In this document: positions 22,319 to 34,200 of the stretch, in pieces
Layout of the letters: each line of letters opens with the position of its first letter
How positions within the stretch are numbered: position 1 is the first letter of the stretch
NCBI RefSeq assembly: GCF_027921745.1
Contig: NC_079239.1
Coordinates: 275,501 to 339,500 of the forward strand
Length of the DNA stretch: 64,000 nucleotides
DNA from: Schizosaccharomyces osmophilus
Lineage: Eukaryota > Ascomycota > Schizosaccharomycetes > Schizosaccharomycetales > Schizosaccharomycetaceae
Direction of reading: 5' to 3'
Translations under genes and position numbers: made by a program
The notes under the pieces: model-generated
Seen by the model: the letters and a program-made list of their open reading frames with translations, nothing else
Database searches by the model: none
What the model was told of the DNA's origin: nothing

Positions 22319-23932
22319 TTACAAAACATCATTATTATACACATTCCTTCTAGAAGTATCACCGGATCCAGTTATAAGTTTTTTGTTTCGACCATCTTCA
22401 ATGGTATCCGGTGAGGCAGGTCTCTTTTTAGAACCGTTCAATCGACCTTGAATGTCCGATTCTTGAGAAAAGCGATCCAGCTGTCTTTTCAATTCCAGAA
22501 GAATAACTATAGTATTCTGTAATTCCACGTATTTTTCAGAGACTTTCGCAGTTGGCATAATCAAGCGAGACGATACGCCCAACTCGTTCATCGTAGCATG
22601 AACTTTTTGAACTAATGAAGCTTTCACGGCAGGAATCTTTTGCGAACGAACAAAACAGCCGCTATGCAGTTTTTCATGCCATGAAATACCCGATTTTGCG
22701 TCGTTAGGCGATGGACCATATCTGACTTTGGGCGCGTTCAACGCAAACGAACGAGCAGGTGTGCTGACAGAACTACTGACACCAGAAGATGGAGCCGAGT
22801 AATTAGTAGCAGGATCTTCTGTTTTAGTGACTCGGCGAGCATTTACCATGTCTTGAATCAACCCACTTACTCCAGCACTAGTATGAAACGATTGAAGGTC
22901 CTCAGTTGACTTTTGCTCATCAAGTAGCTTTAGCACTTCCTCTCGATCACTCAAAAGCTTGGATTGTAAAGACTCGATCCTCTTAAGTTCTATGAATAAA
23001 GCTTCTTCCTCAGCCACTTCTTCGGGAGTCCTAGAAGCCAAACCAACGAGATAATTCTTCCTGATTACTTCTTGTTCCTTGTTATACTCCATGCTATTAA
23101 GCAAAGAACTCTGAGCAGCTGTCATGCCGTTAATGGGATTTCGAGCCGTTAAAGTCTTCCTAGATACAGCATAAAACCGATCTTTAAGATCTTCTAGTGT
23201 ACGATTTTTACCCGGCCATTGATAGCGGTCAGCTATTACAAAGAATCGAAGATCAAATTCTCTACATAGCTTAAATAAATAGTCCGTTTCTTCTTTTGAC
23301 CAATCTTCATCTGCCAAGGGTTAGCATAACTCAGTTTGCACTCTTGGAATACTATACCTTCCAATAATTCACGATATTCATCATCCGTATAGTCCTGAAT
23401 GAAAAGGATTGTATTGAACTTTTCAAATTTATACGCTGAACCAAGTCGTTAGTATAAATAATATGATTTGAACCACTCTAAAAGAAACATACGAGCTTCC
23501 GATTCTGCTTCTGACTTTAGAACCCAATGGTGTAACGCAAGATCATCTCCTCTAGATGGGTTTCTAAACGGATGCCAAACCCTATAGAGTGTTAGCAATT
23601 TCCCTCGATCTTGATATAAGAAACAATGAGATGAAATTTTAAATCGTCCAGTTGTAATAAAACACTCTCTAATCACTTCCGACGTGCTTCATGTCTATGA
23701 CACATTCAGCTTTTATTTCTACATACCAATTCTTCGCTTTCTGGTTACTCTTTGGCTTTTCTTTAAATTTTTTTTGATAAATTGCTAATGGTGCAGAATT
23801 TTCACCAAGCAAAGAGAAAAGCTCACGAGATATTCCTTCGGGACGTTTTTCGCCTTGACTTTTCGGCTTTTGTTTATTCACTGCTCCTGGTGGCGGAAGC
23901 TCAAAAACGTCTCGGATATCTGCGCCGCTCAT
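22319..23932 (-). CDS. swc4: Swc4/DMAP1 subunit of SWR1 and NuA4 complexes
   Basis: Four exons (23727-23932, 23493-23581, 23358-23435, 22319-23310) give 454 residues with exact frame continuity. The conserved DMAP1 start MSGADIRDVFELPPP is in exon 1. The joins produce KNW-VWHPFRNPSR (the usual W-x-W-x-PF-x-NPAR block) and then YKFEKFNTILFIQDYTDDEY, followed by the SANT/Myb-like domain EDWSKEETDYLFKLC at about 125-180. A coiled, Glu-rich stretch and a variable tail follow. Swc4 is shared by the SWR1 H2A.Z-exchange complex and the NuA4 acetyltransferase. Intron 1 ends at GCTAAC...TATAG; alternative AGs upstream of it would create stops, which fixes the model. Confidence 0.92.
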
Positions 23933-24401
23933 TACTAAGAGATACGGACTTTGCAGATTTACTACTGGAATTGTTTGTAGTGCCACTTTTTTGGTGGTTA
24001 GTTTCAAATTTAGCAAATCATAACAAACTGTCTTATAAAGTCATAACGAATTGTGCGTAAAATGGATTAGTCAAACAAATCAATATTCTTATTTACTGTC
24101 AATCAAAAAATCCCTTTCATAAAGCAAATAGCTATATCAATTGTTGTGCTGTGCTTACTTTACTCACTCTCATCCTTTTATGCCAGTGACATTCTTAACA
24201 GTCGAAAATTGCAATATTGAAATAACATCATATCTATATATGTTTTCGTATAAAATCATGACGATGTGCTTCTATCAATTAGTGTAAAGAAGAAAAGCAT
24301 AGCGAGCATCGTCAATCATGTTCATCAGGTCTCATAGAAAAGCGTTATGTTAAAAAACAGCATAACGTAAATATAGTACATAAAATGGTATCATGATATC
24401 A
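23933..24401. other. Tandem spacer, swc4 promoter / vps1 3' region
   Basis: A 469-nt AT-rich spacer between two leftward genes. There is no ORF of note and no repeat. It must contain the swc4 promoter and the vps1 polyadenylation region. Confidence 0.55.
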
Positions 24402-26592
24402 TTAAGTACTGGAAACAATTTCACTGGCTTGCAATAAAGATTCAACCATACGTTCGCATTCTTTGCGTCGTTGAACAGTAATGTCACTTTCTTCCAAAAG
24501 TTTCTCGTAGCTGTTATTCTTATAAATCTGTTCAAGTAGTTCGTGTTGGATATGCTCCTTTGAATAGCGAATCATCTTCAGTGAAACAGATTTGGGAACC
24601 ATGTCAGCCAAAGTCCTCTTCACTATGTTGAAATAAGAAGTAATCAATAATTCTAAAAGTTAGTTTGTTTTTATAAACAGTCAAATACTTACTTATGACC
24701 TCAGTATCAGTTTTTTCACGCTCTGAAAGCGTGGTGGAAGCGCGAAGAACGGGTGGTGGAGGCTCCATTGCGGCAAGTCTCTTCTTATTCTTGGAGCCAA
24801 AAAAGCTTCCAAAGAAACTGCTCGCACCACTAGGTGGCGTCTCCACAGTCGGTGCGGAATTGTTCGTCAAAGGTTTCCCTGTCTTAGGATCAACTGGAAT
24901 GGGTTTATTGCTTTGGCTTTGCACAATTGCCATTGCTTGATGTCCAGACAAAAAGTCGGGGTGTACAGTATTTATGTAAGAACCTTCCATGGCAACCAAA
25001 TCGCTTACTAAAACTGCAGTTGGTTTCATGCATTTTTTAAAAAAACCCATAGCAACTTTGAAGAATTCGTCTTTCAATTGGGGGAAGCGCTTGAAGACAG
25101 GCTTTTGGAGAAGCTGGTTTAGAATTCGAATCAACTCGTCGAAAATAAGCGAAACGCATTTTTGTGAGGGATCTTCTAAACGCTTGATTTGCTGTTTCAC
25201 AATGAGTTCGAATGCTTGTGTACCCATAAACAAACTAGGGGAAGGACCAGATGAGTTGTAAAGGATTGTACGGATATCTGTATCCTTGACTTCATCAAAT
25301 GGATCCACTGCTTGTACGCCATTTGAATAAATCTCGTGAAAGACAAAAGCTATACGCGCACCACCGGATAATTCGGTGATAGACAAATCCTCACTGTTAC
25401 CATCGAGAACCGTACGGAATTCATTACAAAAGTCGGTAATAAGGTTCAAAACGATGCTGGAACTGTCCCCAACCAAAGAATCACCCAAGGACTGTAGTTC
25501 AGCCTGGTACTTTGTTAAAGCAGCATTGATGCGAACCTTTATTTCAGGAAGGGTGTTACGAATATGATGCATCAGAATCTTTTTTGTTAGTAATTAACCG
25601 ATTAGAAACTTCCAACTTACCATATTCAATTTCCGAGCAAGGAAAGGAGTACCGCAATACTGAGCCTTCGTACTGTAAGAAGGATGATTTTCAAAAAACT
25701 CTCTCTCAGCATCTAAAGCCAAACGAATGGACTTTTTACCCTCAATATCTTTTTGACCACGATTTATAACCGGCACATAGCCTAAACGCAACGGTATTAT
25801 GCGACCAGCAAGAATATCAACAACATCAGTACCTTTGTCCATCAAATCAACCTTTGTCAAGACACCAATAGTACGCAATCCCTCAGGATCAACTTCTCTC
25901 GCCAATTTTAAGCCGTCTGAATTTGCAAGATCGGTATTAGCAGCGTTAACGGCTAGAATAATGGCGTTATTCTTGGACATGTATTTTAAAACCATTTCAC
26001 GGATTTGCTTTTCGATGTCCCGAGGCTGGTCACCAACAGGAACCTTTGTAAGTCCGGGAAGATCTACCAAAGTCAACGTCAAGACATGAGGAGAATAAAT
26101 GCGTAAATAAATAGGAACGGAAGAAATTCCTACATTTTTACCAGTCTTTTCTTCTGTTTCTCGAACTATTTCGCTTCTAATCCTTTCAAAATCATAAATC
26201 TTTTGACCGGGAAGATGGAGAAATTCACCCCATTCACTATTATTGTTTTCATTAGCCCCTTCTTTCGATGAGCTATTGGCATCCTCGTCCTTGGGAGTTT
26301 CAGAACTAGGTCTGTTTATTAATTGTAAAACCAATGGACGTCTAGTTACAATTCCTGTGCCGCGAGGAAGAAAGTCTCTTCCAACGATGTTTTCCAACAC
26401 TGAAGACTTTCCGCTTGACTGCGAGCCAACCACCTAAAAGAATTGGTTAATAATTTCCAACGCAAACGAAGCAAAGCGACAGCAAACAAACTTTCATACA
26501 GTAATCTGTGGTAAATCAATCAAGTTTTGAACGCCAACTGTGGAAAAGGCTTCTTGAAGTTGATTTACAACTTTGATCAAGGAGGGATCCAT
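24402..26592 (-). CDS. vps1: Dynamin-family GTPase Vps1
   Basis: Four exons (26500-26592, 25621-26433, 24693-25578, 24402-24652) encode 680 residues. Exon 1 ends LPQIT and joins [11 protein letters not shown] (P-loop, about 34-42). DLPGL (G3) and TKVD (G4) follow, then the middle domain ([14 protein letters not shown] onward), a Pro/Gly-rich insert near the end of exon 3, and the GTPase effector domain, rebuilt by splicing EVI to [20 protein letters not shown]. The length, the [10 protein letters not shown] insert and the DLPQITVVG segment match Vps1 rather than mitochondrial Dnm1. Vps1 acts in Golgi-to-endosome sorting, endocytic scission and peroxisome or vacuole fission. The intron at 25579-25620 uses an AAG acceptor straight after its CTAAC branch. 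Confidence 0.93.
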
Positions 26593-27362
26593 TCTTGACT
26601 TTCCAAATCCACTTAATTAGAAAATACGTTTCTATAATTGGATTATTTTTTGGATGTATGTCGGTGGTTATTGCTGTTTATACGTATGTGGAACACCGCT
26701 TCTTTTCTCTCAATAGCGTAAAGTACTAAGGAACGTTAAAGTAAAACTACGATCTTCAAAAAAAGCGCAATCTAAAGATATCGTAAAAGAACATTTGTGC
26801 GTTACAAAACAAACATGAACTTGCTATTTTTTTTTTTTTTTTTTTTGTTGAACAAAAGTAAATTTTTAATTAACTACGTTGTATTTGCAGAAAGTATCTT
26901 TTGTTGATATTTTTTGAGAAATAACATTTTAGAAGCTCAGCGTACTAGCAAATTCATAAATATACCCCGGTACGATACATTCTTCTATTTCTCTTTCTTT
27001 ATATTATTTTTTATTCAAATTAACTTCATATCAAGACCTTTCTGTTTGTTTAAATGTTTACAACGGTAAAAACACTTGCAATGCTTATCTGATCACTTAT
27101 TTCGTAAGAAGGGTGGTGGTAGCTAGCTTCTTGAACATGCCTTTACCTTTCGCAAATTGTCTGGGTTAAACAATTGTCCGTTATAACCCTTAGTTAGATA
27201 ATTTCCTGATCGTATTTAAGATTTCTTTTTCCTTATTATAGGTTTACATGGTTAATAATCAAATAAAAAACCAAAAGCCAACAGTGTGGATAGTTCGTCA
27301 ATGTATATACAAAAGCGACTTTTTGACGAAAAATTCAATGAAAATACAATAGAAATCTACTC
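26593..27362. other. Divergent spacer vps1 / cid16, with T20 tract
   Basis: A 770-nt divergent spacer. It holds a T20 homopolymer at 26827-26846, likely nucleosome-depleting, and further T-rich blocks. No ORF or RNA gene is seen. By remembered S. pombe gene order, vps1 and cid16 are not neighbours, so this is a candidate rearrangement junction; no repeat or element marks it. Confidence 0.55.
26827..26846. repeat. Poly(T) tract, 20 nt
   Basis: An uninterrupted run of 20 T in the vps1/cid16 divergent promoter. It is the longest homopolymer in the window and probably a nucleosome-excluding element. Sequencing length error is possible. Confidence 0.9.
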
Positions 27363-30300
27363 ATGTCGGAAAGCACAGACCGTGTTATACTAGCGAAATT
27401 ACTGTTGAAACCAATTCAGACCGTATATTATTTTTCAAAAGTATACGGCGGAACAGTAAATTATTCGCAAATTCAATGCTTGTTTGTACCGAAAATAACA
27501 ATTCCGTTGGCTAACTACATTGCCTTGACTTCTTGTGGAGGACTGAAAGCAATGCTTAAATCCAAACAGCTCAGGCATATTTTTCAGTCGTCAAAACAAT
27601 TACTGACTCTCGTTGCTAATAATGGGAACGAAATCTCCAGTCCTACTTTATACCCAAAGTTAATCTCTTATGTCAACGAACAAGAAAGAAAGGGGAAGCC
27701 AGAATTTTGGAAGGATATTAAACGGAAAGTATCAGTTTTGTACGAAAGGGAAACGAATAAAGGGAATATTATACCTGAGGATGCCTTGTCAATGAATAAA
27801 AACACGAAATCTGTGATCTCCATGCCTCGTAAACATGAAGGCAACATTAAGCATACATCTGTTCAGAAAAAAGAAGTAGAGAAAGACATTGAGCACTTTA
27901 CTTCCTTACTTTTACTTCCTGTAGAGGCTTTTTTGTGGCATTTGAAGGAATCCAAAGACGGGATAAAGCGACGAGATCTTAAGAAAATTTTAGACAAGCA
28001 AAAAACCTGTCCTATTAAGCTTGAAGAAAGAGATTTTTTGATCTTATCCCAGTTGGGAGGCATTGATAGAATTGCTACTTCTGACCATCTAAATCCTCTT
28101 ATATTATTCGACACCAACTCGGGAACCATAAAATTAAAACAGCCTTTGGGGAAGAATACTCCGAGAATCCTTCGAAAATGTTTACATGAATCTATCATGG
28201 AACGTCGTGCATCTTTGAAGCCCGATGCCTGGAGGAGTATATGTAATAACCTGAAGAAAACTACTGTCAAAGATAGCTCTTTTCCTATATTATGTGGCCA
28301 GATTGAAGTTGCAAAATTAAACATTCCTGATACTGTAGCAACAAATCCTAGTTCCATCTTGGAGTTAGACTCTACGTCTAGCCTCTTTGATAACTCTGGT
28401 CTTCTACCGCTCTGCTCTTTAGCAAATCAATCAAATTCTTATTTTCGCCAGTCTACCAGTGTTTTACTTACGGACTTGCTGTTGGAACCTCTTCGAGCTC
28501 TGTTTGTCTATTTCTCCTTTTTAACATCCTCCATGTCCACTGGAGAGATTGAACGCTTTTTCAAAATCATATTAGAATCGCATTTCTTAAGAAAATCTAC
28601 TGGAACGGCATTACACTTGGTGGGTGGTATTGCAGGCATCTCATCGTCGACATCTTTAAGGCATCTTTTCGATAACGTAGAGAACGATGGTTTAAAGGTA
28701 GGACACCCATTGAAAGCGGTATTCCGTGAAAATTTGCATTCGGAATTATTCAAATCGGTTGAAGAGATCGTTTCCAAGATCCCTACTGGGAATTTATCGG
28801 GAATAAAGAAACGACTATTCACGGACCTTATGGATGAGTTAGCTTTTACCAAATTGGATATTTTACGGGATCACATCAGGAATTCAGATGCAAAATGGAA
28901 AAGCGTGTATATGCTGCTTCCAATATTCATGACTTTAAGTCAAGAATTTGCCAAAAACCCTTGTCTTTCAACGGAAAATATGAAATCAATATTTTTTAAG
29001 GAAGTTTCGGAAGATTCCTCCAAATTTTCGACGGCAGTCTTACAGCTGGTTGAAAGAATGGGTGGCATCGCTAACTTTTTATCTTCTCATGAATTTATTC
29101 CTATATATAAGGCTCATGAAGCCCAATCGGAGGAAATAAATAAAAGTAAAGAGAGACTACTTATTACTGTGTTTGCTTCAGTATGCCAGTTCTTAAATAA
29201 TACGCTGCTACAAAAGCCAGGACTCATAGGCGATTTCGGCAATATCCCAAACAAATATTTCAAAAATGAAAAAAGCGTTCGTCATGAGAAATTGGATCCA
29301 CACTCTGTATCTGAAGCTCACGCTGCTAAAAAAGCATATACAGTGAACAATACAAAGAAATTAGCGGTATCCAAAGTCGAACAAGACAAGATTCCGGATA
29401 AAACTAAAGAAATGTCCTTAAAACTCTCTAATTTACTCAGTGCGGAGAATAAAGAACGACAAATACTTATAGAGCCTTCGAAACAGGCCATGCATTTTCC
29501 TGTACAATTTGAAGAAACTAAAGTATATTCTGTCCATCATCTTAATCTACTTATTCTGAGAAAATCAGTTAAAGGTATCGGCTCTCCAAAGGAAATAATT
29601 TCATTCTTGAATAATTATTTCCTGGTCAAGATGGAAAAGTCTTTTGTCAACCAGTACTTGGAGAATTTAGAAAAGCTGCACCTGATTACCGATATTTATC
29701 CTCGTAAGCTTACACCAATTGGAGAAGAATTTTTAAGCCACCCAAATGAATGGGATCCCTCTAAAATGTCGGAAAATAAGTACGTGGCTATTTCCCACGA
29801 GCTTCAGAAGAAAAGAGAGAAAGATATTTACGATGCATATTTAGAGAAGGAGATTGGTAAAAAACGGAGAAAATTGGTGTCCGAATTTTTAAAGAGTATA
29901 CAACATTTACTAAGCAGCAAACTGGCTATTCCTGTGCAAGTTCATACCTTAGGATCATTTAAAACTGGTTTAATGACAAAGCACTCAGATGTCGACTTGG
30001 TTGTTACGTCGAAAAAGCCCCTGATGAAGAATTTTAATTCAATTTTAAAACTGCTTTACAAAAGGTACAAGGAAATAATTCCGATACGACATGCTAAGGC
30101 TCCTGTAATTAAGTTTTCTACACCAGAAGGACTCCGTTGTGATTTAACTTTCGATTCTATGCTCGCCGTACAAAACTCTTGCTTAATTAAGGCATACTTA
30201 GGTATAGACGAAAGAGTGAAGGTGTTTGTTTCAACTATTAAAAGCTGGGCGTCACTTCGCATGATTGACAAATCTCAGTTTAGTTTTCCTTCTAGTTATA

Positions 30301-30782
30301 CTTGGTGTATTATGGCTCTCTTCTATCTTCAACAGCTTTCGCCGCCACTGTTGCCAAATCTCCAAGCCAAAAATTCTGAAAATTCTCACAAATCGTTTGA
30401 TTCTAATGGTGAACCGGTGAATTGTTGGTTTGAAGCAAAAACAGAAGTATATAAAGAAAAGGCGAAGTTAAACAAAAGTAGTGTCAATGATTTGCTGCTT
30501 GGTTTTTTTTATTATTACAGCTCTTCAAAAAGTGGCTCCTTTAATTGGAATCAAGATGCAATTGATATATCTTATGACCGCCCTATTGCGAAAAGACTTG
30601 TCAAAAACGCCAGTCATGCTCCAATGATGGTAATGGATCCATTTCTCAAGAATAAGAATCTTACATCAGTCCTCAATCCTGCTTCAAGGGATTTAGTACA
30701 ATATGAAATGGAAAGAGCCTATCGGATACTAAATGATTATAATGCTACCATAAACAGCTTAATGAATCCTTCTGTTCGGTGA
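27363..30782 (+). CDS. cid16: Cid16-type terminal nucleotidyltransferase (poly(A)/poly(U) polymerase family)
   Basis: A single-exon protein of 1139 residues. The C-terminal third is a Cid1/Trf4-type nucleotidyltransferase: LGSFKTGLMTKHSDVDLVV (helical turn GS near 862, catalytic DVD near 875-877), third Asp in RCDLTF (about 925), then the PAP-associated core with RMIDKSQFSFPSSYTWCIMAL and a late acidic/aromatic end. The first 850 residues contain repeated hydrophobic helices and no family I can name. This size and layout match Cid16, recalled as about 1200 residues and reported to add nucleotides to Argonaute-bound small RNAs before their decay. The next gene, mtl1, is also a nuclear RNA-decay factor, as in S. 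pombe. The start is at the first ATG of the frame. Confidence 0.9.
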   Translation: MSESTDRVILAKLLLKPIQTVYYFSKVYGGTVNYSQIQCLFVPKITIPLANYIALTSCGGLKAMLKSKQLRHIFQSSKQLLTLVANNGNEISSPTLYPKLISYVNEQERKGKPEFWKDIKRKVSVLYERETNKGNIIPEDALSMNKNTKSVISMPRKHEGNIKHTSVQKKEVEKDIEHFTSLLLLPVEAFLWHLKESKDGIKRRDLKKILDKQKTCPIKLEERDFLILSQLGGIDRIATSDHLNPLILFDTNSGTIKLKQPLGKNTPRILRKCLHESIMERRASLKPDAWRSICNNLKKTTVKDSSFPILCGQIEVAKLNIPDTVATNPSSILELDSTSSLFDNSGLLPLCSLANQSNSYFRQSTSVLLTDLLLEPLRALFVYFSFLTSSMSTGEIERFFKIILESHFLRKSTGTALHLVGGIAGISSSTSLRHLFDNVENDGLKVGHPLKAVFRENLHSELFKSVEEIVSKIPTGNLSGIKKRLFTDLMDELAFTKLDILRDHIRNSDAKWKSVYMLLPIFMTLSQEFAKNPCLSTENMKSIFFKEVSEDSSKFSTAVLQLVERMGGIANFLSSHEFIPIYKAHEAQSEEINKSKERLLITVFASVCQFLNNTLLQKPGLIGDFGNIPNKYFKNEKSVRHEKLDPHSVSEAHAAKKAYTVNNTKKLAVSKVEQDKIPDKTKEMSLKLSNLLSAENKERQILIEPSKQAMHFPVQFEETKVYSVHHLNLLILRKSVKGIGSPKEIISFLNNYFLVKMEKSFVNQYLENLEKLHLITDIYPRKLTPIGEEFLSHPNEWDPSKMSENKYVAISHELQKKREKDIYDAYLEKEIGKKRRKLVSEFLKSIQHLLSSKLAIPVQVHTLGSFKTGLMTKHSDVDLVVTSKKPLMKNFNSILKLLYKRYKEIIPIRHAKAPVIKFSTPEGLRCDLTFDSMLAVQNSCLIKAYLGIDERVKVFVSTIKSWASLRMIDKSQFSFPSSYTWCIMALFYLQQLSPPLLPNLQAKNSENSHKSFDSNGEPVNCWFEAKTEVYKEKAKLNKSSVNDLLLGFFYYYSSSKSGSFNWNQDAIDISYDRPIAKRLVKNASHAPMMVMDPFLKNKNLTSVLNPASRDLVQYEMERAYRILNDYNATINSLMNPSVR

Positions 30783-31239
30783 TGGGTGACTTTGTTATAC
30801 AAATAACTCAAGATTTTATTATTACGCTGCTAGTTCTCACATCGCTTTTGTAGTTAGATTGAAATTAAGAACTGGACCTTTAGCTTGGATATATAGTCTT
30901 GCGCTTAGCGGCAGTCTAATAGGGAGAAGTCTTTAATTTAATAACTTACATACTGTAGTAACTATCTTCGCAACTTCCTGAACAATGTGGTTGTTTGGCC
31001 ATTGTGAAGAAGATATTTTATTTCAATAAGAAAAAAAAATAAAATTATTTATATTCAATTAAGAAAATAAAGAATCAAAGTATGTGAATTAAAGTGAAAG
31101 TTTGAGAATCTATCATTTATGAAATTAAGCTCGTTTAAGCGAACACCTAAAAGCAAGGAATTTGCAGCTTACCTACTTCTGACAAAAACCTTTATTTTGG
31201 CACTTGAGTAACTTGAGTGTGAAGTTTTGATGCTTTTAT
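30783..31239. promoter_or_regulatory. Tandem spacer cid16 / mtl1, with upstream ORFs
   Basis: A 457-nt spacer. The proximal part has two upstream ORFs before the mtl1 ATG: a 30-codon ORF at 31119-31211 and a 6-codon ORF at 31230-31250 that overlaps the mtl1 start. If the transcript begins upstream of 31119, both could dampen translation. Confidence 0.5.
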
Positions 31240-34200
31240 ATGGAGAATGATTTAGACATGCCTGGAGAAGGGGAAAGAATTGCTTCCTTGAACATGGATG
31301 GATTTTTTCGTGAAAGATCCATGGATCAAAATACGGACGAAAAAAACAACAAACTTCACGAATATGATCAAACAAGACCATCAACTGATACACCAGAGAT
31401 ACAGAAAGTAAAAGAAACTAGTAAGAAAAAACTGTTTGCTCCGGAAACCATTTACAACCTTCAGACAAATTTCGATGAAGAAGGAGCACAAAAAGGAATT
31501 TTCCATGATGAACGCCATGATAGAAGTTTTGCTCTACACAAAGTAGTAGTGCCGCCTGACTACAAGTACAGCTCCATTGAGGAGCATGTTCCCAACGACC
31601 CGCCCGCAAAATCATATTCTTTTCAGCTTGATCCATTTCAAGCTACTGCGGTAGCTTGTATTGAAAGATCTGAATCAGTCCTAGTGAGCGCTCATACTTC
31701 TGCAGGTAAAACAGTAATTGCAGAATACGCTATTGCCCAATCCCTTAAAAATAAGCAGCGGGTTGTTTACACCAGTCCCATTAAATCTTTGAGCAATCAA
31801 AAATATCGCGAGTTACTTTCTGAATTTGGCGATGTTGGTCTTTTAACCGGCGACGTATCCATCAATCCAACAGCAAGCTGTTTAGTAATGACGACTGAAA
31901 TTTTGCGATCCATGTTATATAAAAATTCCGAGCTTATGCATGAAGTAGCCTGGGTTATATTCGATGAAATCCACTACATGCAAGATAAAGATCGAGGAGT
32001 AGTTTGGGAAGAAACCCTCATTCTTCTACCAGATGCGGTTCGCTACGTCTTTCTCTCTGCGACACTTCCTAATGCTATGCAGTTTGCTCGTTGGATTGCT
32101 GATACGCATTACCAGCCTTGTCATGTCGTATATACTGATTATCGACCAACACCGTTGCAGCATTTTATATATCCTCATGGCGCTGATGGAATATACATGA
32201 TTGTCGATGAAAAGAATCGCTTTAAAGATGAAAGCTTTTCAAAAGTAGTAGAAGTGCTCCAAAGCAATGTTGAATCGCGCGAAAACCATCAATCCAGGAA
32301 AAAGGGCAAGCGAACCACATCACTGCAACGCATAATTAGTATGGTTATAACTAATCAATATGATCCTTTAATTGTGTTTTGCTTTAGCAAAAAAGAATGT
32401 GAAGCTAATGTCTTCCAGTTGAACAAGGTTGATCTTAATGATGACGAAAAAAAGGATCTAATCAATGAAATTATCGATTCTGCTCTACTTCAATTAACTG
32501 AAGAGGATCGGAAAATTCCGCAATTTGATCATATGAGATCCTTCCTTTTGCGAGGAATTGGCTTTCACCATTCTGGACTGCTACCGATTATGAAAGAACT
32601 AGTGGAAATCCTTTTTCAGGAGGGACTAGTTAGAATTCTGTTTGCTACTGAGACGTTTGCCATAGGTTTGAACATGCCAGCAAGGACGGTCTTGTTTACA
32701 AACGCTCAAAAGTTCTCTGGTACTAACTTTCGTTGGCTAACGTCTGGAGAGTATATGCAAATGAGTGGTAGAGCTGGTAGACGAGGTATTGACTCAAAAG
32801 GCTTATCCATTGTGATGGTCGATCAGTCTATCGATGAGCAAACTGCTCGTGCATTAATGAACGGTCAGCCGGCATCTCTTTATTCCGCCTTTCATTTAAG
32901 CTATAATATGATTTTAAGCCTTATGCGAATTGAAGGGATAAGTCCAGAGGACCTTTTACGAAGAAGTTTTTACCAATTTCAGAAAATGGAATCAATTCCT
33001 TTACTTATCCACGAATTAGACGAATACAAGATGAAAGAGAAATCTATTGAAATAAAAGACGAACAATCCTTGAAAAGATTCCATGAATTGAAATTGCAAC
33101 TGGAGCGCTACGGAAAAGATATAAAACATACTATTATGGAACCAGAAAATTGTCTACCATACTTACAACCTGGAAGGTTGGCGCAGGTAAAAATTCACGA
33201 AACATTATTCCCTTGGGGGATTATTGTAAATTCCACTAAGCGAACAATTTCTTCATCTCAAAAAGTGAATTCTCAGGATATGTACGTTGTTGACATATTA
33301 CTACCATTATCATCGAGATCAACTTCTAATAGCAATTTACGATCTGCTCAATTATCCGCACCTTTGCCAAGTGAAAAGCCTGTTTATGAAGTCATTGCGG
33401 TTTTCTTGTCCTCGATTGAAAATTTTTCTTGTCTCAGAGTTCTGCTTCCGAGGGATTTGAGTTCCCATGAAAGCAGAAGAAGTACTTATCAAAACGTTCT
33501 TGAAGTTCAGAAAAAGCTGAACGACGATATGCCCTTGCTGGATCCTATTGAACACATGAACATAAAAGAAGCTACATTGAAACTACATATGAGAAAAGTT
33601 GAAATATTGGAACCCAAGTTTCTGAAAAGCCCCTACTATAGGGACCCATCGTTTCGATCCGAGTATCATAAATATACGGATAAATTGGAGTTAAAGAATT
33701 CTATTAAAGATTTGAGTACGAAGATTGGTTCTACCGAGTCGATAATCCATTTAAAAGAATTGAAAAGTCGGCAGCGAACGCTTCGACGCCTTGGGTTTAC
33801 TACTGCAGACAACGTGATTGATATTAAGGGCAGAGTAGCTTGTGAAATAAGTACGGGTGACGAACTTTTAATAACCGAAATGATATTTCAAGGCATTTTC
33901 AATTCTCTGTCTCCGGATATTTTTGCTGCTACTTTAAGTTGTTTTGTATATCAGGAGAAATCAGATGTCTCATCACTTAATCTTAAAGAACCATATTCTG
34001 CAACGTACAAAGCTATACTCAACATTGCAAGACGAATTATAACGGTATCGGTGGAAAGTAGATTGAATGTGGACGAAGACGAATATGTTCATCAGTTTAA
34101 GCCGGACATGATGGAAGCCGTCTCTAAATGGATAAACGGAGGCACCTTCTTGGAAATATGTGAAATGACAAAATTATATGAAGGAAGTATTGTTCGAACG

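Noticed and set aside
24402-26592. First read as dnm1, because S. pombe dnm1 follows dbp5 and spermidine synthase
   Set aside because: The length (680 residues), the [10 protein letters not shown] insert and the [17 protein letters not shown] start fit Vps1, and Vps1 follows swc4 in the SPAC9G1 order.
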